This document shows positions 21,690 through 35,400 of a stretch of DNA of 64,000 bases, piece after piece (the stretch's first letter is position 1; the number at the start of each line of letters is the position of its first letter). The stretch is from assembly GCF_026212465.1 (NCBI RefSeq), contig NC_080056.1:6666517-6730516 (forward strand), read 5' to 3'. Position numbers and translations under genes: made by a program. The DNA is from Amaranthus tricolor. Taxonomy: Eukaryota; Streptophyta; Magnoliopsida; Caryophyllales; Amaranthaceae. The notes beneath the pieces are model-generated. The model was not told where the DNA came from, did not search any database, and saw only the letters and a program-made list of their open reading frames with translations.

Positions 21690-23486
21690 TGTCAAAGTAT
21701 ATAACACATCCTGACACCTTAACTATAAACTTAAGCTTTTGGTTGAGTTGGTTCTTTGACATGGTATAAGAGCCAACATGACAAAAGGTTACAGGGTCAA
21801 ATTTCAACCACATCTCAATCAAATAAGAATATTCAGCGTCAGGGGAACTATAGAGGGATCAATCTTCTAAACCACACTATGAGACTGTGGGAAAGAGTGA
21901 TTGAGAAAAGAATTAGACGAGAGATGGTAATTAGAGAGAACCAATTCTGATTCATGCCGGGAAGATCAACCATCGAAGCAATTCATCTTTTGAGGAGATT
22001 GATGGAAAAATATAAAGAGCGAAAGAAGGATTTGCATCTGGTGTTCATTGACCTTGAGAAAGCATATGATAGCATATCACGAAGCATCATTTGGGATAGC
22101 CTCAAGAATAGAGGTATTTCACGTAAGTATATTGAGGTAATACAGGACATGTATGACAGAGTGTAGACTAACATACATACACCGGTGGGTATGACATCGT
22201 CTTTCCCAATTAAAGTCGGACTGCATCAGGGATCAGCACTAAGTCCTTTCATTTTTACGGTCATTATGAAGGAAATCTCTAAATCCATCTAGGAGACCGT
22301 ACCATGGTCCATGCTTTTCGTTGACGATATAGTTTTGGTTGCGAAAACCAAGGAGGAGGCTCATAAATTGGAAGAGTGGAGGGAAGCCCTGGAGGGTAAG
22401 GGGTTGCGCATAAGTCGTACGAAGACAGAATACTTGCGATGCAATTTCAGTAGGACATAATCGATAAAGGATCTGGAGGTGACCATAGGGGGAGAAGTTG
22501 TTGCATGTACATCCATGTTCAAATATTTGGGATCGGTGATTCAAAGTAATAGGGAGATTGATAGAGACGTTATTAATCGTATACAAGCGGGTTGGCTAAA
22601 GTGGCGAGCAGCAACCGGGGTGCATTGTGATAAAAAGTTCCCGAGAAGATTAAAAGGTAAATTTTACCGCGTCGCAATTAGACCGGTGTTGTTGTATGGG
22701 ACATAATATTGGCCTGTAAAGAAGGTTTTTGAACAAAGGATAGAAGTAACAGAAATGCGAATGCTAAGGTGGATGTGTGGTAATACTATGATGGATATGA
22801 TAAGAAACCAGGAGTTCAGGGAGAAGTTAGGGGTTACAACTCTCTCCGCAAAGATGCGGAAGAACAGGTTGAGATAGTTTGGGCATGTGCAGAGAAAGAG
22901 TCATGATGCCCCAGTAAGAAGGATCGAATGCATCATAGTGGAGGGCAAGAGAAGTCGAGGAAGACCTAGGAGAACGTGGGAGGAACAGATTAAAAGTGAC
23001 CTTCATGCATCTCTCCAAGGACCTGACCAGGGATAGGAGCAGTTGGCGGCGCCTTATCCACGTCTTAGATTACTAAACCCTTCCCATTTACCAATCGTTT
23101 GTTATCGCTCATTGCCTTTATTTATCGCTCTTTACCTCCTTTACTTTTATCCTTTTTAGTTATTTGTACGTATTCTATTTATTATGTTTGTAAGTTGCAG
23201 GTTTCTCTCTCTTTAAAGATCTTTCTCGAGCTGAGGAACTCTTTGACCGCACTCTCCTATATGGGTATGAGCTGCCGTTTTTCTTCCCTCTCCAGACCTT
23301 GACCATAGTTTTCTATGAACGGAATACACTGGGTATGATGATGATGATGAGGTATGAGGAGGACATGTGTCGCATCCATGCTTCTAGACCAAAAGACTGT
23401 TGTGTGCGAAGGCATGTTAGAGTGTATAACATATTCTGACGTCTCAACCATTAGCTTAAACTTTTGGTTGAGTTAGTTCTTTGACA
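21690..23486 (+). mobile_element. TRIM retrotransposon interrupted by a LINE
   Basis: Two 72-bp LTRs, 21690-21761 and 23415-23486, carry TG...CA ends and share CTTTTGGTTGAGTT and TTCTTTGACA. A primer-binding site, TGGTATAAGAGCC, follows the left LTR at 21762. The insertion is bounded by the perfect 5-bp duplication AACAC (21685-21689 and 23487-23491). Only about 140 bp is TRIM interior (21762-21841 and 23352-23414); the rest is an RTE-type LINE. The uninterrupted interior can be seen in the decayed copy at about 15790 (TTTAGCCTGGTATGAAGACA), which marks where the LINE entered. TRIMs encode nothing and move with help from other LTR elements. Confidence 0.85.
21842..23351 (+). pseudogene. 5'-truncated RTE-type LINE reverse transcriptase, dead
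   Basis: One reading frame, without frameshift, encodes the second half of an RTE-like reverse transcriptase: NYRGINLLNHTMRLWERVIE, MPGRSTIEAIHLLRRLMEKY, VFIDLEKAYDSISR (catalytic Asp box A), GLHQGSALSPFIFT, LFVDDIVLVA (box C, FVDD), FKYLGSVIQSNREID, and a C-terminal RMLRWMCGNT. In-frame stops interrupt it near 21948, 22164, 22291, 22458, 22704 and 22877; at least one is a TGG-to-TAG change and one looks like CAG-to-TAG. The 3' end is a short GAT repeat near 23337-23350, the tail style of RTE elements. The N-terminal endonuclease is missing. It sits inside a TRIM. Confidence 0.85.
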
Positions 23487-24896
23487 AACACTAAATTTAA
23501 ATCAATTCTAAATTTCCAAATCGTTCGCATTAGAAAATTCTAAAACTTATCCCCAATATAAAAAATTAAAAAAAATTAAAAAATAGTACTAACATTGATA
23601 ATGATATCTGTATCATAATGTCTACTTCTCCGTCCCAATTATATTATCACGTTGACAAATAGCACGAGGATTAAAAAGTTGAATATTCTTCTTATTTTCA
23701 ATTATTCTTCCTATTTACTTTTTGAGTAAATTTCAATGTAAATTTAAAAGTCAAAATATTTGTAATTATGTGTTTTTTAAAATGCTAAAAATTGATATTA
23801 AGATAATGCTTCCTCCGTTCCACTATACTTGCTACATTTGACTTTTTACGCAATTCAATGTATTATTTTGATCGTTTATATATTGAACTATACACATCTA
23901 AAAATTATGAAAATTTAATATTATGAAAGTATGCAATTGAATGATTCAAAAAAGATTCCACATGACCATAATTTTTTTTTACACATTAACGGCAATATAT
24001 AAAATAAGTTTGAACAATGAATAATGTTAAAAACCGTTATGTGGCGAGTATTTCACAACAAAGGACGTATATATTGAGATGAATCTATCAAGACCTCACG
24101 TATATATGCCTTTTCATATAGATCGATAAGAAATCATATTCAAAGCTTAATACTAAAATTCGTAATTCTATTTGAGAAAACATATGAAAACTGAGGGAGT
24201 AAATTGGTTGAATAAAGTAACCCACTTTTTAAATGTCTTCGTGATTTTTTTTTATTTCTCCATCTTTTTAATGAAATTACGGAAATGGTCTTGAATTTAT
24301 TTTTTTAATAAAAGTAAATGCGGTTCAGTTGCACATTTTGTGTGATTGGGTCGTTTACCCATGTACTAAAAATCAAAGCAAACTTTGAACGATTGTGGTT
24401 TCTAGCTCGATTATTGAAATTGTGCATATTATATATTCCTGGAAAGGTCTTGAAGTTTAGTTTCAAATGTCGCAAACTTTACATTAACATGATTTTCCTA
24501 TAAAAAATTTTGGCCAAAATAGTGAACATGTATCAAATTTCAGTTTTAATTAATACTAATTTTGTATCAATATCCTTGATTTATTTACTTAATAATTTTA
24601 TTTTTTAGTTAATTAATTGATATTAATTAATTTTAGTTTTTATTTAATCAATAATAATAATTTTTGTTTAATTAATAAAGAATTTTAATTAATCAATAAT
24701 ATTTATATATGCATAAAATAACTTTAGTTTAATTAATAGTAATAGAAATATTAATTGTGAAATTATTCAATTAATAATTAATTAGGTGATCAAATTCATC
24801 AACCATGTTTAATATTGAAAATTCAATATATAAAGGGCGGTGACATTTAGTGAAGTCCATAAAGTAATTGATTATTAAAAATTAAGAGAGATAATA
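23487..24896. other. Intergenic with a decayed MITE
   Basis: AT-rich. From about 23812 (CTTCCTCCGTTCCACTATAC) to about 24199 (ACTGAGGGAGTA) the ends look like a worn Stowaway-like pair, but internal changes prevent a firm boundary. No coding potential is seen. Confidence 0.35.
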
Positions 24897-25407
24897 CTCC
24901 ATCCAATTCAGAACAATTATCCGATTTGATTTTTGTTACATTATTTTTTGATTACTCTTAATTTATATTTTAGTCTTAATCTAGGTGTTAATATAAAGTC
25001 AAGTGAAATCTTGTTTGATTCGTATAAATGTAAATTTATTAATATCAATTTTTATAATTTTTAATTATGTACAATTAGAGATATTTAATATTCCCTTCGT
25101 TCTTTTATGTTTGTCCACTTTAAGTTTTTCCCTTTCAAGAGAAAGACATTTAAATTTAATTTTTGAAATATATATTAAAGACAAAATATATTCATGTGGG
25201 ATCTTGTTAGATTTATCTTGATGCAGAGAATTTTAATATATAATTAAATTTTTTATGATGTGTACTTGGAGATATCGAAGATTAAAATTAACTTGAATGC
25301 GTGCAAAAAGTACAGTGGACAAATAAAAAGAAATGGAGGGAGTATTATGTTTATGAAGTTGATATAGAGTACAAATCAAATAGGACAATTAGTGTGAATT
25401 AAATGGG
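24897..25407. mobile_element. Stowaway-like MITE, host of a nested MITE
   Basis: Starts CTCCATCCAATTCA...AATTATCC and ends, in reverse, CCCATTTAATTCA...AATTGTCC, an imperfect inverted repeat of about 38 bp between TA dinucleotides (24895-24896 and 25408-25409). Its interior matches the MITE at 17992-18231. It is split by the element at 25091-25342. Confidence 0.6.
25091..25342. mobile_element. Stowaway-like MITE nested in another MITE
   Basis: 252 bp flanked by TA (25089-25090 and 25343-25344). The left end is TTCCCTTCGTTCTTTTATG with GTTTGTCCACTTT; the right end reads in reverse CTCCCTCCATTTCTTTTTAT with TTGTCCACTGT. The pairing is clear. It is inserted inside the older MITE at 24897-25407. 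Confidence 0.7.
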
Positions 25408-26492
25408 TATAAAGCAAAAATAATGGTGTCTTTAAAATAATAAAAAAGGACCATATTTATCAATATAGACTAAAATAGACTTATTGCGGCAAAGGAGTAT
25501 TGTTTACGTCATAAAAAAATAGCCTCAAGTATAAATGAAGTAAAAATCAAGAATAATGGATAAAAGTGATATAACACTAAGTCAAATATGTAGATAAGAA
25601 TTAAAGAAAAAATATCAAAAATAAAAATAATACAAATTTAATAAAATAGATTAAAATGTTTTTTGATAATTCTTTAAAAGGAAGGCAATAGTTCACTAAT
25701 TCTTTTAGTTTGTCATATTGACGTTTATTCGGACGCACTATGATCACCGGAAAAAACGACATTAATTTAATGCACTAAATTGAGATCATAAATACTCTCT
25801 TTCTGGGGGATTTTAGGGTTGAGGTGTAATGTCATGTAAAAATTCTAAAAATTTGAGGGCTATCCTAAAAAATTAATGGCAAATATCCACTTGTTCATAA
25901 AAAATTATTTACCCGTTTCTTTTAATATGTCCCCTTTAACTTTTTACACGCATTTAAAAGTAAATTTTAAACCTTAGTATCTCTAAATACACATAATAAA
26001 AAATTTATAAAATTTATATATTAAAAAACTTTACATTAAGGCAAATCTAACAAGATCCTACATGAATATATTTCATATTTAAAATATACTTTAAAAATTT
26101 AATTTAAATTTATGCGAAAAAACAAAAAAAAAACGGAGAAAGTAGTTATTAAGTAAATAAATATAAATAGTAGATAAAAAAGAAGATGATGAACTTCAAA
26201 AGTTATTACCGAGAATCACGTCTTGTTCTTGGTTGAAAAGTAAATATCACTTTTCCGAGATATTCATCGAATACAATCAATGCATAATTTTAAACAATGG
26301 AGAGAGTACATTAATTTCTATTGTGATTTGGACAAAATTGTGAAAAGGCATACAAATGACATGTTAGCATACACCCTTAATTTAAAAAATCAAGTTAGCA
26401 TACAAAGTTTTAAATTTATATGGGAAAAAACATTAAAAAAAATCTAAGTAAAAAATAAGACAAGGAATAAAACATAATAATCAAAATTCAGT
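25408..26492. other. 3' side of the IleRS gene, intergenic
   Basis: AT-rich, holding the IleRS 3' untranslated region at its right end. From about 25915 (CCCGTTTCTTTTAATATGTC) to 26146 (GGAGAAAGTA) lies a decayed, inverted relative of the MITE at 25091-25342. No other gene is seen. Confidence 0.4.
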
Positions 26493-29400
26493 CTATTTTC
26501 CAGACTTGGAGCTCAAATAATGATCACCAACACTTAGAAATAGATGCTCACCCAATACCACGTCCACTGGAGGCTGATCTTTGATGCAATCAACCCGAAT
26601 CTGAAAATCGTCGAGAGAATATACAAAAATCAGCGAAATGAATATAGCAAAACGAGTATCAAACACAACCACAATTATATACACCAAGAAAGTACCTTGC
26701 CATTTCCGGCCTGAAATTCCGATTTCAGGTTGTTAGAATCTCTAGATCTAAAGTAAACCTGTAAAACTTGTGCAAAGGTTGTGTTTCCTGTATTTTAAAA
26801 AAAACCGACGAGTGTCTAAGTCGGAACACAAACTTAGTAAATGATAAAAGTATATCGGACATAAGAAAGAACTTGAACCTTCATATAATTTAAGTAGAGC
26901 TTCGTCATTGAACACCAATGTCGGCCTTGAAAGACTGATCGTAAATGACATGTCGTATACACCTTGGAAATTTTCTTCAATCAGGATAACCTGTAAAAGA
27001 ATATCGATATCATACATATGATTCAACGCACATTAACAATATACTCCTTCGATTTCTTTTTGTATGTCCCGTTTTGAGTTCATGTTGATGACCAAATATT
27101 GCAAAAAGCGGAAAGATTTGAAAGGAAAATGAATCTTTTCTTCTCTCTCCTCCTTTCCCTCTTGAACAAACAAGGGAAGCTTTTCTTATCATTCCCTCCC
27201 CTTCTTTTCCCTTCCCTTCCTTCCCCTTTCCTCCTATATTCTTATCCAAACATGAAGCTTTACATCAATGATTTATAAAAATTGGAACTAGAAAACATGA
27301 TTGAATTGGAATATTAAACAGAGGTTAATATTACAAGCATTAAATATAATATCAATATTCCGGTTGATCTCAAAGTACATTAAAAGTTAAAGAGAGGAAC
27401 TTACTGCACACGACGGCATCGATTCAGCAAGTAGCAACGGAGAACTAATTGCCTCCCTTATGTATTGTTCCTGAAGAATACAAAAAAAAATTATGTTTCA
27501 GCAAATTTGCAGTTTCACATGTAAGGAGCTTTAAGAAAACACAGATCTGAGGTGATTAATTTCAATGTCTGATACATTGTGAAAAAATGTGGTAACGGGA
27601 GTGATGCAGTCATAGTAACGCCAAATATCAATCATCAACACAAGCAAAGATATCCCTCGAGACAGCCCAAAAGCACAGTATTTTTAACAAATTTATAACA
27701 TTGAAATGATGATTTCATTTGGAAATCTAAAATTTGCTCAAATTTAGTGTTTAGCAAATCAAAAAAACTCAAATTTGAGTTTGAGTCAATTCCACCATTG
27801 TTTTAAAGCCACTTAAAGTTAGAGAATTTGAGAATGACCTCCCAAACCTTGTCAATTGTCATTCTCAAATTCTTCATTTATGATTTTATAATTGAAATCT
27901 ACAATTTGAAATGAAATTTTTGTTCCTAAACACAACCTAAGGAAATTATTATTAGCAAACTTCACATCTAAGATCTTTTATTAGCAAATTTTAGTTTATG
28001 TACTCTTCCAATGAAAATAAGTTCAAAGCTTCAAATTCACAAACTTGATGGATGTAAAAGAATCCTGGCGAGTACATCAATACCTTAAACTTCTAGTCTT
28101 CAACCAATGTCTTTTGGTGGAAAAAAACAATATATTTATCAATGCCTAAGCAATACATATATCAAACTGAAGATTTCATTACCTGTGAGCTCAGAACCTG
28201 CTTCAAGGTTGTTGCATCCTTGTTTGATGGACTGAGGTACACTTCTAAAATATCAGTAGGTTCAAGACTTGCTTTTTTCCGCAACTTCTGGATGCGGTTG
28301 ACAACCTAAAATGATTTTTTGGACAGAAAAACACCCTCTGGTGAGGACAATAAATCATTTGCACATCTTTGCTTCAGTTTTTTCACCCTCAATCCCCCCA
28401 ACTGTTGTAAAAAGATCCTTAACTATTGGTGCAACTAATATTCAAGAACGCAGCTGGCCACAAGAAATTCACTTTATTGTGTAGCGAAATGACAAATTAC
28501 AAAGCAACTAAATGTCCGTACTCCTCTAAATACAATCAAAAACGAACATTAGCATACCTCACGGGCGACTCCAGCTTCAAACAACGACTCATCAGGGCGT
28601 AGGTCAAGAATGACCAAGACATCACCTGCACAGTGAGTTGATCTGTAAGTTGAGCTGGCACCCATTAACTTCCCTACTAAAAATTTGGAATTATTAAGAT
28701 TATTACCATCTCCAGCAGCATCAACTTCCTCCTCTGTTGTGTTATCAGGGCGCTTGAAATCCCTTAAAACCTGAAAAATCATATAATGAAACGAGCATCA
28801 AATCTGAGTCATTTAATGACTTGCAAAATCATAATTATAGGGCGTACGAGTGATATCCAAAGTTAGTAGACAATTTGACTTCCTATCATCAACCACATTA
28901 TAAATCTGCTTGATCAGAATCTGAAGGTAACGTAAATTTATTTTTACTTGCCGTTCTAATGTGAAAACAAGACATTTAGTACATTTATCCAACCATTCCA
29001 AAGCTTTTTAAAGTAAAAGTAAATAAATAACTATAACTGTAACTATTCTTCATTTTCATAGCAATATAAATTTCTTAGATATGTAAAAAGTCACCTTTAT
29101 GTCACCGATTTTCAAACAGTGGTCAGCTATAGTTACTTCTCCAGCTTCCTCAAACGCTAAGATATCTTTCTGAGACATTGCCTTCACCGCCTTTGCAACC
29201 ACTCCCATAGATTTTCCTAGCCTCTTGCCAAGCACACTGAAAAATGATACACAGAGATCATGACCTTACCAGAAACAGAATATCATATGCAGAAGCAGTT
29301 CAAACCCTGCCCCTTTCCCCACCTCCTCTTACACTGATAACAATGCAAACAATATCAAGAAAGAAAAGAGTTGCACATACCTAAAATCAGGCTCAGCGCG

Positions 29401-32400
29401 TAGTGAAGCATATCGCAAAGGATCGTTACAGGGAAGAAGAGATCTTATATTGAGCTCTTCCAGAACATACTACAAACATCAACCAAAAAATTAGATAAGA
29501 AAGATTTCTGATGAAACATCACAACAAAGAGAGACATAAACCGAAATTCCAAGAGAACACAGGGTCATATATATTACTCCCTCCGTCCCACGGATTTTGC
29601 TACCACATTCATTTTGGCCCGTCCCATGGGATTTTCTACATATCTATTTTTTGAAATTGCCCACACTCATTCTTTAATTCTAAGCCACACATTTAAATTA
29701 TCTTTTCATTTCATACACACATTTCTCCCACTTCCCCATAAATCACATTTTTTACTATTTTACCCACTTTCTTGGTTAGCTTAAAATTTGACCTTGTAGC
29801 AAATGCTACGAAACACAGGGAGTATTATACGAACAAGGTAGCCCACACTACCCCAAACCCTGTAGTTGCATAATTAACATGCTAACAAGAGATCAAATCA
29901 ATTTACAATTGGAGAGGACTCAATGACAATATTCCTCCTTGGATAAAATATTTGGGGGGTAAACAGGGAAGGGTGTGTGACTACATAAACGGATGATCCC
30001 ACCAAGATGATTAGGGTCCCAACTCCCAAATAAAAGAGACTTCTTAAGCTCTCAGCATCTCTATGCATTTGCAAATGCAAAGCTTGAATTACGTACTTAT
30101 TTTAATTGAATTGTCTCAAATTTCCTCGACTTATCCTAAAGATTATATTTCAAATTGAACTTCAGCTATATCCATGTACGAGTATCTCAAACTCCGAGTC
30201 CCAACCATGTGTTATGGCTCGATATTTAAGGAGCCCAATACAAAAGTGGAAAAGTTCAATTCAATTCCTAATAGCACAATATTAAGCTCAATTCCAAATG
30301 GACTGTAGTAAAAGGTTCTTTGTATCATGTGCGCTTTTTGTTTATGTGAAGTTGTAACTTGCAATTGATGTTCGCATCTAAGAGTCCATTCAATACAACA
30401 TATGTAATATTTGAAGGGTGCAGTTGCATACATCCTACCCACCAAATTTTGTTGAGGTATTAGCCAATTAGTAGCATTGGGGTAATGCACTGTGTTGGCA
30501 GTCTTGGCACTTGCGGGGACGAATGTCAAGCAAGCATAAAGAAATTCAATCATTTCACACTTATTGAAATTTTCCTTTATCCTTTAGATAATTTAGAGAT
30601 CAGGAGGCAGGGTAGTTTGAAAAGAAGGGGATGTTAAGTAAATTTCAAGCATGATCTTTCTCCATTAAAGCTCCATCCACACATGAAATACAGTTAAAAT
30701 CAAATAAAAGCAATACACCAATCCACCTTCAGAATACACATACCTCTCTAAGCTTCCCTACAATATCATCTAGAAAATCAGTGTCAGGATGCACTACCAC
30801 CATCTCCCTGAGTTCCAAAGCCAACCACAAAGTACAATGAGCAAGTAGCAACAAGGAAGAAATATACACCAGAAAAACAAAAATGGTGTAAAATTAGCAC
30901 CTGAGCGGTGTCTTTAAAGGCTTGTTGTGGCGTTCACGTATATTACGGGCAAGGTCAATGATTTTCGTCATTCTTGAAACACTTTGTACAATACGCTCTT
31001 CTCCCTATAATTGAAAATTGAAATGATAGGTCTAATAGTATCAAGAATTTTCTACTTTACAACAAAAAGAAACACTATAAAGGGGGTCATGTGCTTTATT
31101 GACTAAAAGTTTATGGAAAATAGTACCTTTCCTTCCTCTTCTGGGAAGGTACAATAATGAATACTTTCTTCAGCTCCATCACAAACTTTTCTCAAATTTT
31201 GGTATAGAACTTCAGTAAAGAATGGTGTCAATGGAGCCATAGCCTTACAGGAAGCTAGCAAAACCTAGAAGTAATAACTCAGACGATAAATAAAAATCAA
31301 TTTAAAGGAAAAGTATACGCATCAACAGGAAACAACAATTAGCAAAAGAATAGTCTTAGACTGCCAAGTGCCAACTAACCGTTCAGTTTCATACTAAAGA
31401 TATCATGGATGAACACAGCTCACCAGTTAAATCTCTAACTTCAAAATATGGGATATGAATATGACATATCAAATATTGAACCATTTAGTTCCCTAAAAAA
31501 TATTCATGGAACCAAAAACTTCTTTTGATATGAACCACAAGACATTAGGACTCATGCTTTGGCCTTCTTGTGGTGACCAACAGAAGCACATGAAAACAGC
31601 AATGTAACCTCTTCACACTAGCAATCCAAGTCGATCTTATTATCAAAGAGCGGAGCTACATCTAATATCCATTCAAGAAGGGCAACAGTTTCCATAAAAT
31701 GAATATCACAGCGGCTTAGAACATGAATAACCACTCACCCAAAAACCGAAAACTATTTTGTTGAGGGATACAGTGTCACCGAATGCAAATAACCAACAAA
31801 GTACCCCTCGAAAGATTTATAAGCCATACATATCAGCAGCTACCACATATGAACAGGATAAACAATAAAGAGTGGCCAAGACAAATCCAAATATGTTGTT
31901 TAATAGAATTCATAAGATCTATTACGATACCATTATTTATTATTGACAATGAACAGGAATACACATGTTTATTACAAGCAAGTTTAATTATTCTTATTAA
32001 TTAAAAAGAATTCGGTAAAGGAAAGAGCAAGAGATGCTCAACATGCTCAAAACTACTATCCAAGGACAACAAAGCATTGTTTACGTCTGTAAGCTAACTT
32101 ATAACAAAAAACCAGAAATTGATATTGCAGTTAAGTGAAGTAACATACATGGTAAAGAGTAGAGAGTGCAAGTCTGCAGTCTTCCTCTCCAGTCCGACCC
32201 TTAAGCCGCTTACGATTGAATCTTACATAAATGTTAGTCAGATCATCCAGAAATTTTAGGAGTTGAGGAACCACCTGCAAAGGGGCAAAGGGGTGTAACA
32301 GAAGTCAAACAATTTCCAGCAGAAAGCGTTTTAGTTGACTATAAGGGATGAAAACCACTTTAGACGATCTCAGTTTCCATCTAACAAGACTTTGTTGAGC

Positions 32401-35400
32401 AGAATTCACAACCAATGAGCCAGAGAATGCAATACAATGGAGGATTGGATCCCTATAAAAACTGGTCTAAGAAAAAAAATAGAGGCCAGCCATACTTTAT
32501 GCATCCAATGGAAAACCAAAGTGAAGGCCTTATAAAGTAGTGGCATCATTTGGAAACCAAAAAACTATTTTGTCCTTTTATCAGCCTCAACACTCAGCTG
32601 AAGAGCTGCTACTAAAATCATAAGAGCCCTTTCCAGCCACACTAACACAGGATAGCTAAAGAGTGGACTCTAATAAACAGATCCATTTGGCAGAAACATG
32701 CATTCATGAATAAACTTCATCAAAGGCACTAAGCATCTTTAAAATGCAAATACAGGAAAGTACAGAACATCCCTGGTAAAGGCATGTTTTGTGTAACATG
32801 GAGAATTTTTGCGATAATAGACCCAAAATAGTGCACCAAATATTCTCCGTTATGCGCATTGTGTCTAAACACAGATAGGAATAAAGAATACAAGTCCGAC
32901 TAAGATTTTGTAGGTCTCCTTGAGCCATCCAACAAAGTTTAACCACATTCGAATCGCATTTGACTCAAGAAAAACACCAAGACTGAGACCATTACATTGT
33001 TGGTAAAATACCATCTTTAATGTAACTTAAGGCAACCGATTTCATCGACACATAAACTGAAGTGCTTTCACTAGATACAATTTGTTTTAATAAGCAAAAA
33101 AACAAATATCGTCCATTTCTCACCTATGCTTGCTAGTAAGGCAATGTGTGAGCAAACATTTCTATTGGTGGAGTGGCAGCATTCATATAACACTAGACCA
33201 ACAAAGATCTGTAAGATGTGATGGTGTGTTTGGATAGCAATAGTCACAAGATGAAGAGAAAAAGGAGTGGGAGTATTAAAAAAAAAAAAGAAAAGAACCA
33301 AACTACAGTGCTTTTCCATCTATATCTTTTCAACTTTTGAAGGATTTTGCTTATAGGAAAGAAAGTAGATCCTTCCATTCCTACCCTTCTCTTCACCTAG
33401 TCCATATCCACAACACCACCAAAGTCTTAATCCCAACATTATGGGGTCGATTACATGAACCAAAACAAATCAACGTCTGAAATCATTGCTAATAATGATT
33501 AATCTTCCTTTGGACTAACTAATACTAGTTTAACTAACAGAATCAATTCCAATTTGAACCTTATCATATACCGTTAAGAACTTAATACATATCTTTAAAA
33601 ATAGATTATAATAACTAACATGTTAGAAAACTTATATAGGCAGTTACGCGAGGTCTTTATTCACTAGGTTATATAACACAGATTCGCGGAAAGATAACCT
33701 CAAAATCAATTATATAACGGTCATCATGTAACATGACGATATCATTTTTATTCCATAATTCAACCTTGTCTTTACAATTACAAAGAGGCAAGTTATTTCC
33801 ACAAAGAAGCTCAAGCAAACCTTGTAGAATTATGCTATGTAAGAAGACCTATATAGCAACAAACAAGGGCCGGTGAACCAAAGGATTTAATTTAGCCCAT
33901 CAATATGCAAAACGAAAAGACCTCGTAAGAATATTTTCATTTCAACTTAATGCAGTTATAATCTTGCCAATTATCAAAATTAAACACCATTCACATTACA
34001 TTTCACAAGTAAAAGAAATTGTCATTAGAATTCTCCAAAAAGAGTTACGAACCGTATACAGTCGGTATGCCTCCATTTCTTGTCGTACAAAATGAACCAG
34101 ATGTTGAGTTGCTGAATTGATCCACTGATCAAGTACATTGGAGGAGTTTTTCAGATCACTTTGATCGACAGGAATGAAAGTTCCGAAACCTTCAATTTCA
34201 AGTCTTTTTGCATTCTGAACAAGGAATCTGTATGCATTGTACCAAGGGAGGAAGACATCTCTAATCTGCATGTCCATTTAACCAGACAACGAAAAGCCAT
34301 TACAATAAATAAATCATCATTTATCAAAAAAACTTATAATATACACAACTCTATCTAAAGTACTAAAGGAAACAAATGAATTAGAAATAAAATGTCCTTA
34401 CCATACCAAACACTCCATCTTTTCTAAAACGTAAAGGCTCAGCACGCACAACTGGTGAATTTACTATATACAGTCGCAACGCATCCTATAGGGCACATGC
34501 ATCATGTTATGATTTGAAATACTGTACTAAATTCATTAGATTCTATAAAGAAATCATTTTTTGGCAAATACTTAAAGGAAATCTAGCGCTACAACAATTA
34601 ACATACTAGAATACAGGAAGAGAATCAGAGATATCTAAATAGATAATATAACTTACAGCTCCGTACTCATTTAAAATTTCAGATACATCAGGGTAGTTCT
34701 TGAGACGCTTACTCATCTTTTTTCCATCTTCAGCAAGGACAAGTCCATTGCAGATAAGATTTCTAAAAGCAGGCTTACCAAATAAAGCAGTGGAGAGCAC
34801 CATCAATGTGTAAAACCTATAAATAAAAGTGAAACAAATATAAAGATACAAAAGAATAACTCCATATTATAATTGTAAACATATTATAGCCATTCTTATG
34901 AGAGACCGTCTCTCGGTGAAACGACCTCAAACAACGAGCCTATATTATCATAATATGTATGAGATGGGCTATTTAACCCATATATAAGCCGAGTCTCTCG
35001 GTGAGACCGTCTCATTTAACAATTTGTGATATATAATCACCAATCTATAGTTGTGAACTCATATAAGTATTTGGGAAGTCATGATCAAGACAAGATGAAC
35101 AGGGGAAAAAAAAAAGCAATGCTGAACTTATATTTGTGGTTTGAACGAAGCTGATCTGTGCTATTTGGAGGCAACGAAACTAAAGTTTCTTTGATGGGAA
35201 GAACACTAGAACTTTTATGATTGCTCGAAACATTTTATTCAAAGTAGCTTGTAGAATAAAGGATAATATATAATAGAAAGAAGTTTAACTTTGATGACAT
35301 AAATCCTCTCTCAATATTAGAACCATCACATCATGCTGGGAGTTGCATTCTCAAAATTTTCTTGCAGATAGAATTTATTGGAAGTACGATTTGACTATGA

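Noticed and set aside
22239..22586. 115-codon minus-strand open frame
   Set aside because: Antisense shadow of the RTE reverse transcriptase.
27010..27249. 79-codon minus-strand frame rich in Gly/Lys
   Set aside because: Comes from a purine-rich low-complexity stretch in an IleRS intron.
33071..33319. 82-codon minus-strand open frame
   Set aside because: Inside IleRS intron 14, between two in-phase exons; no motif and composition like the intron.
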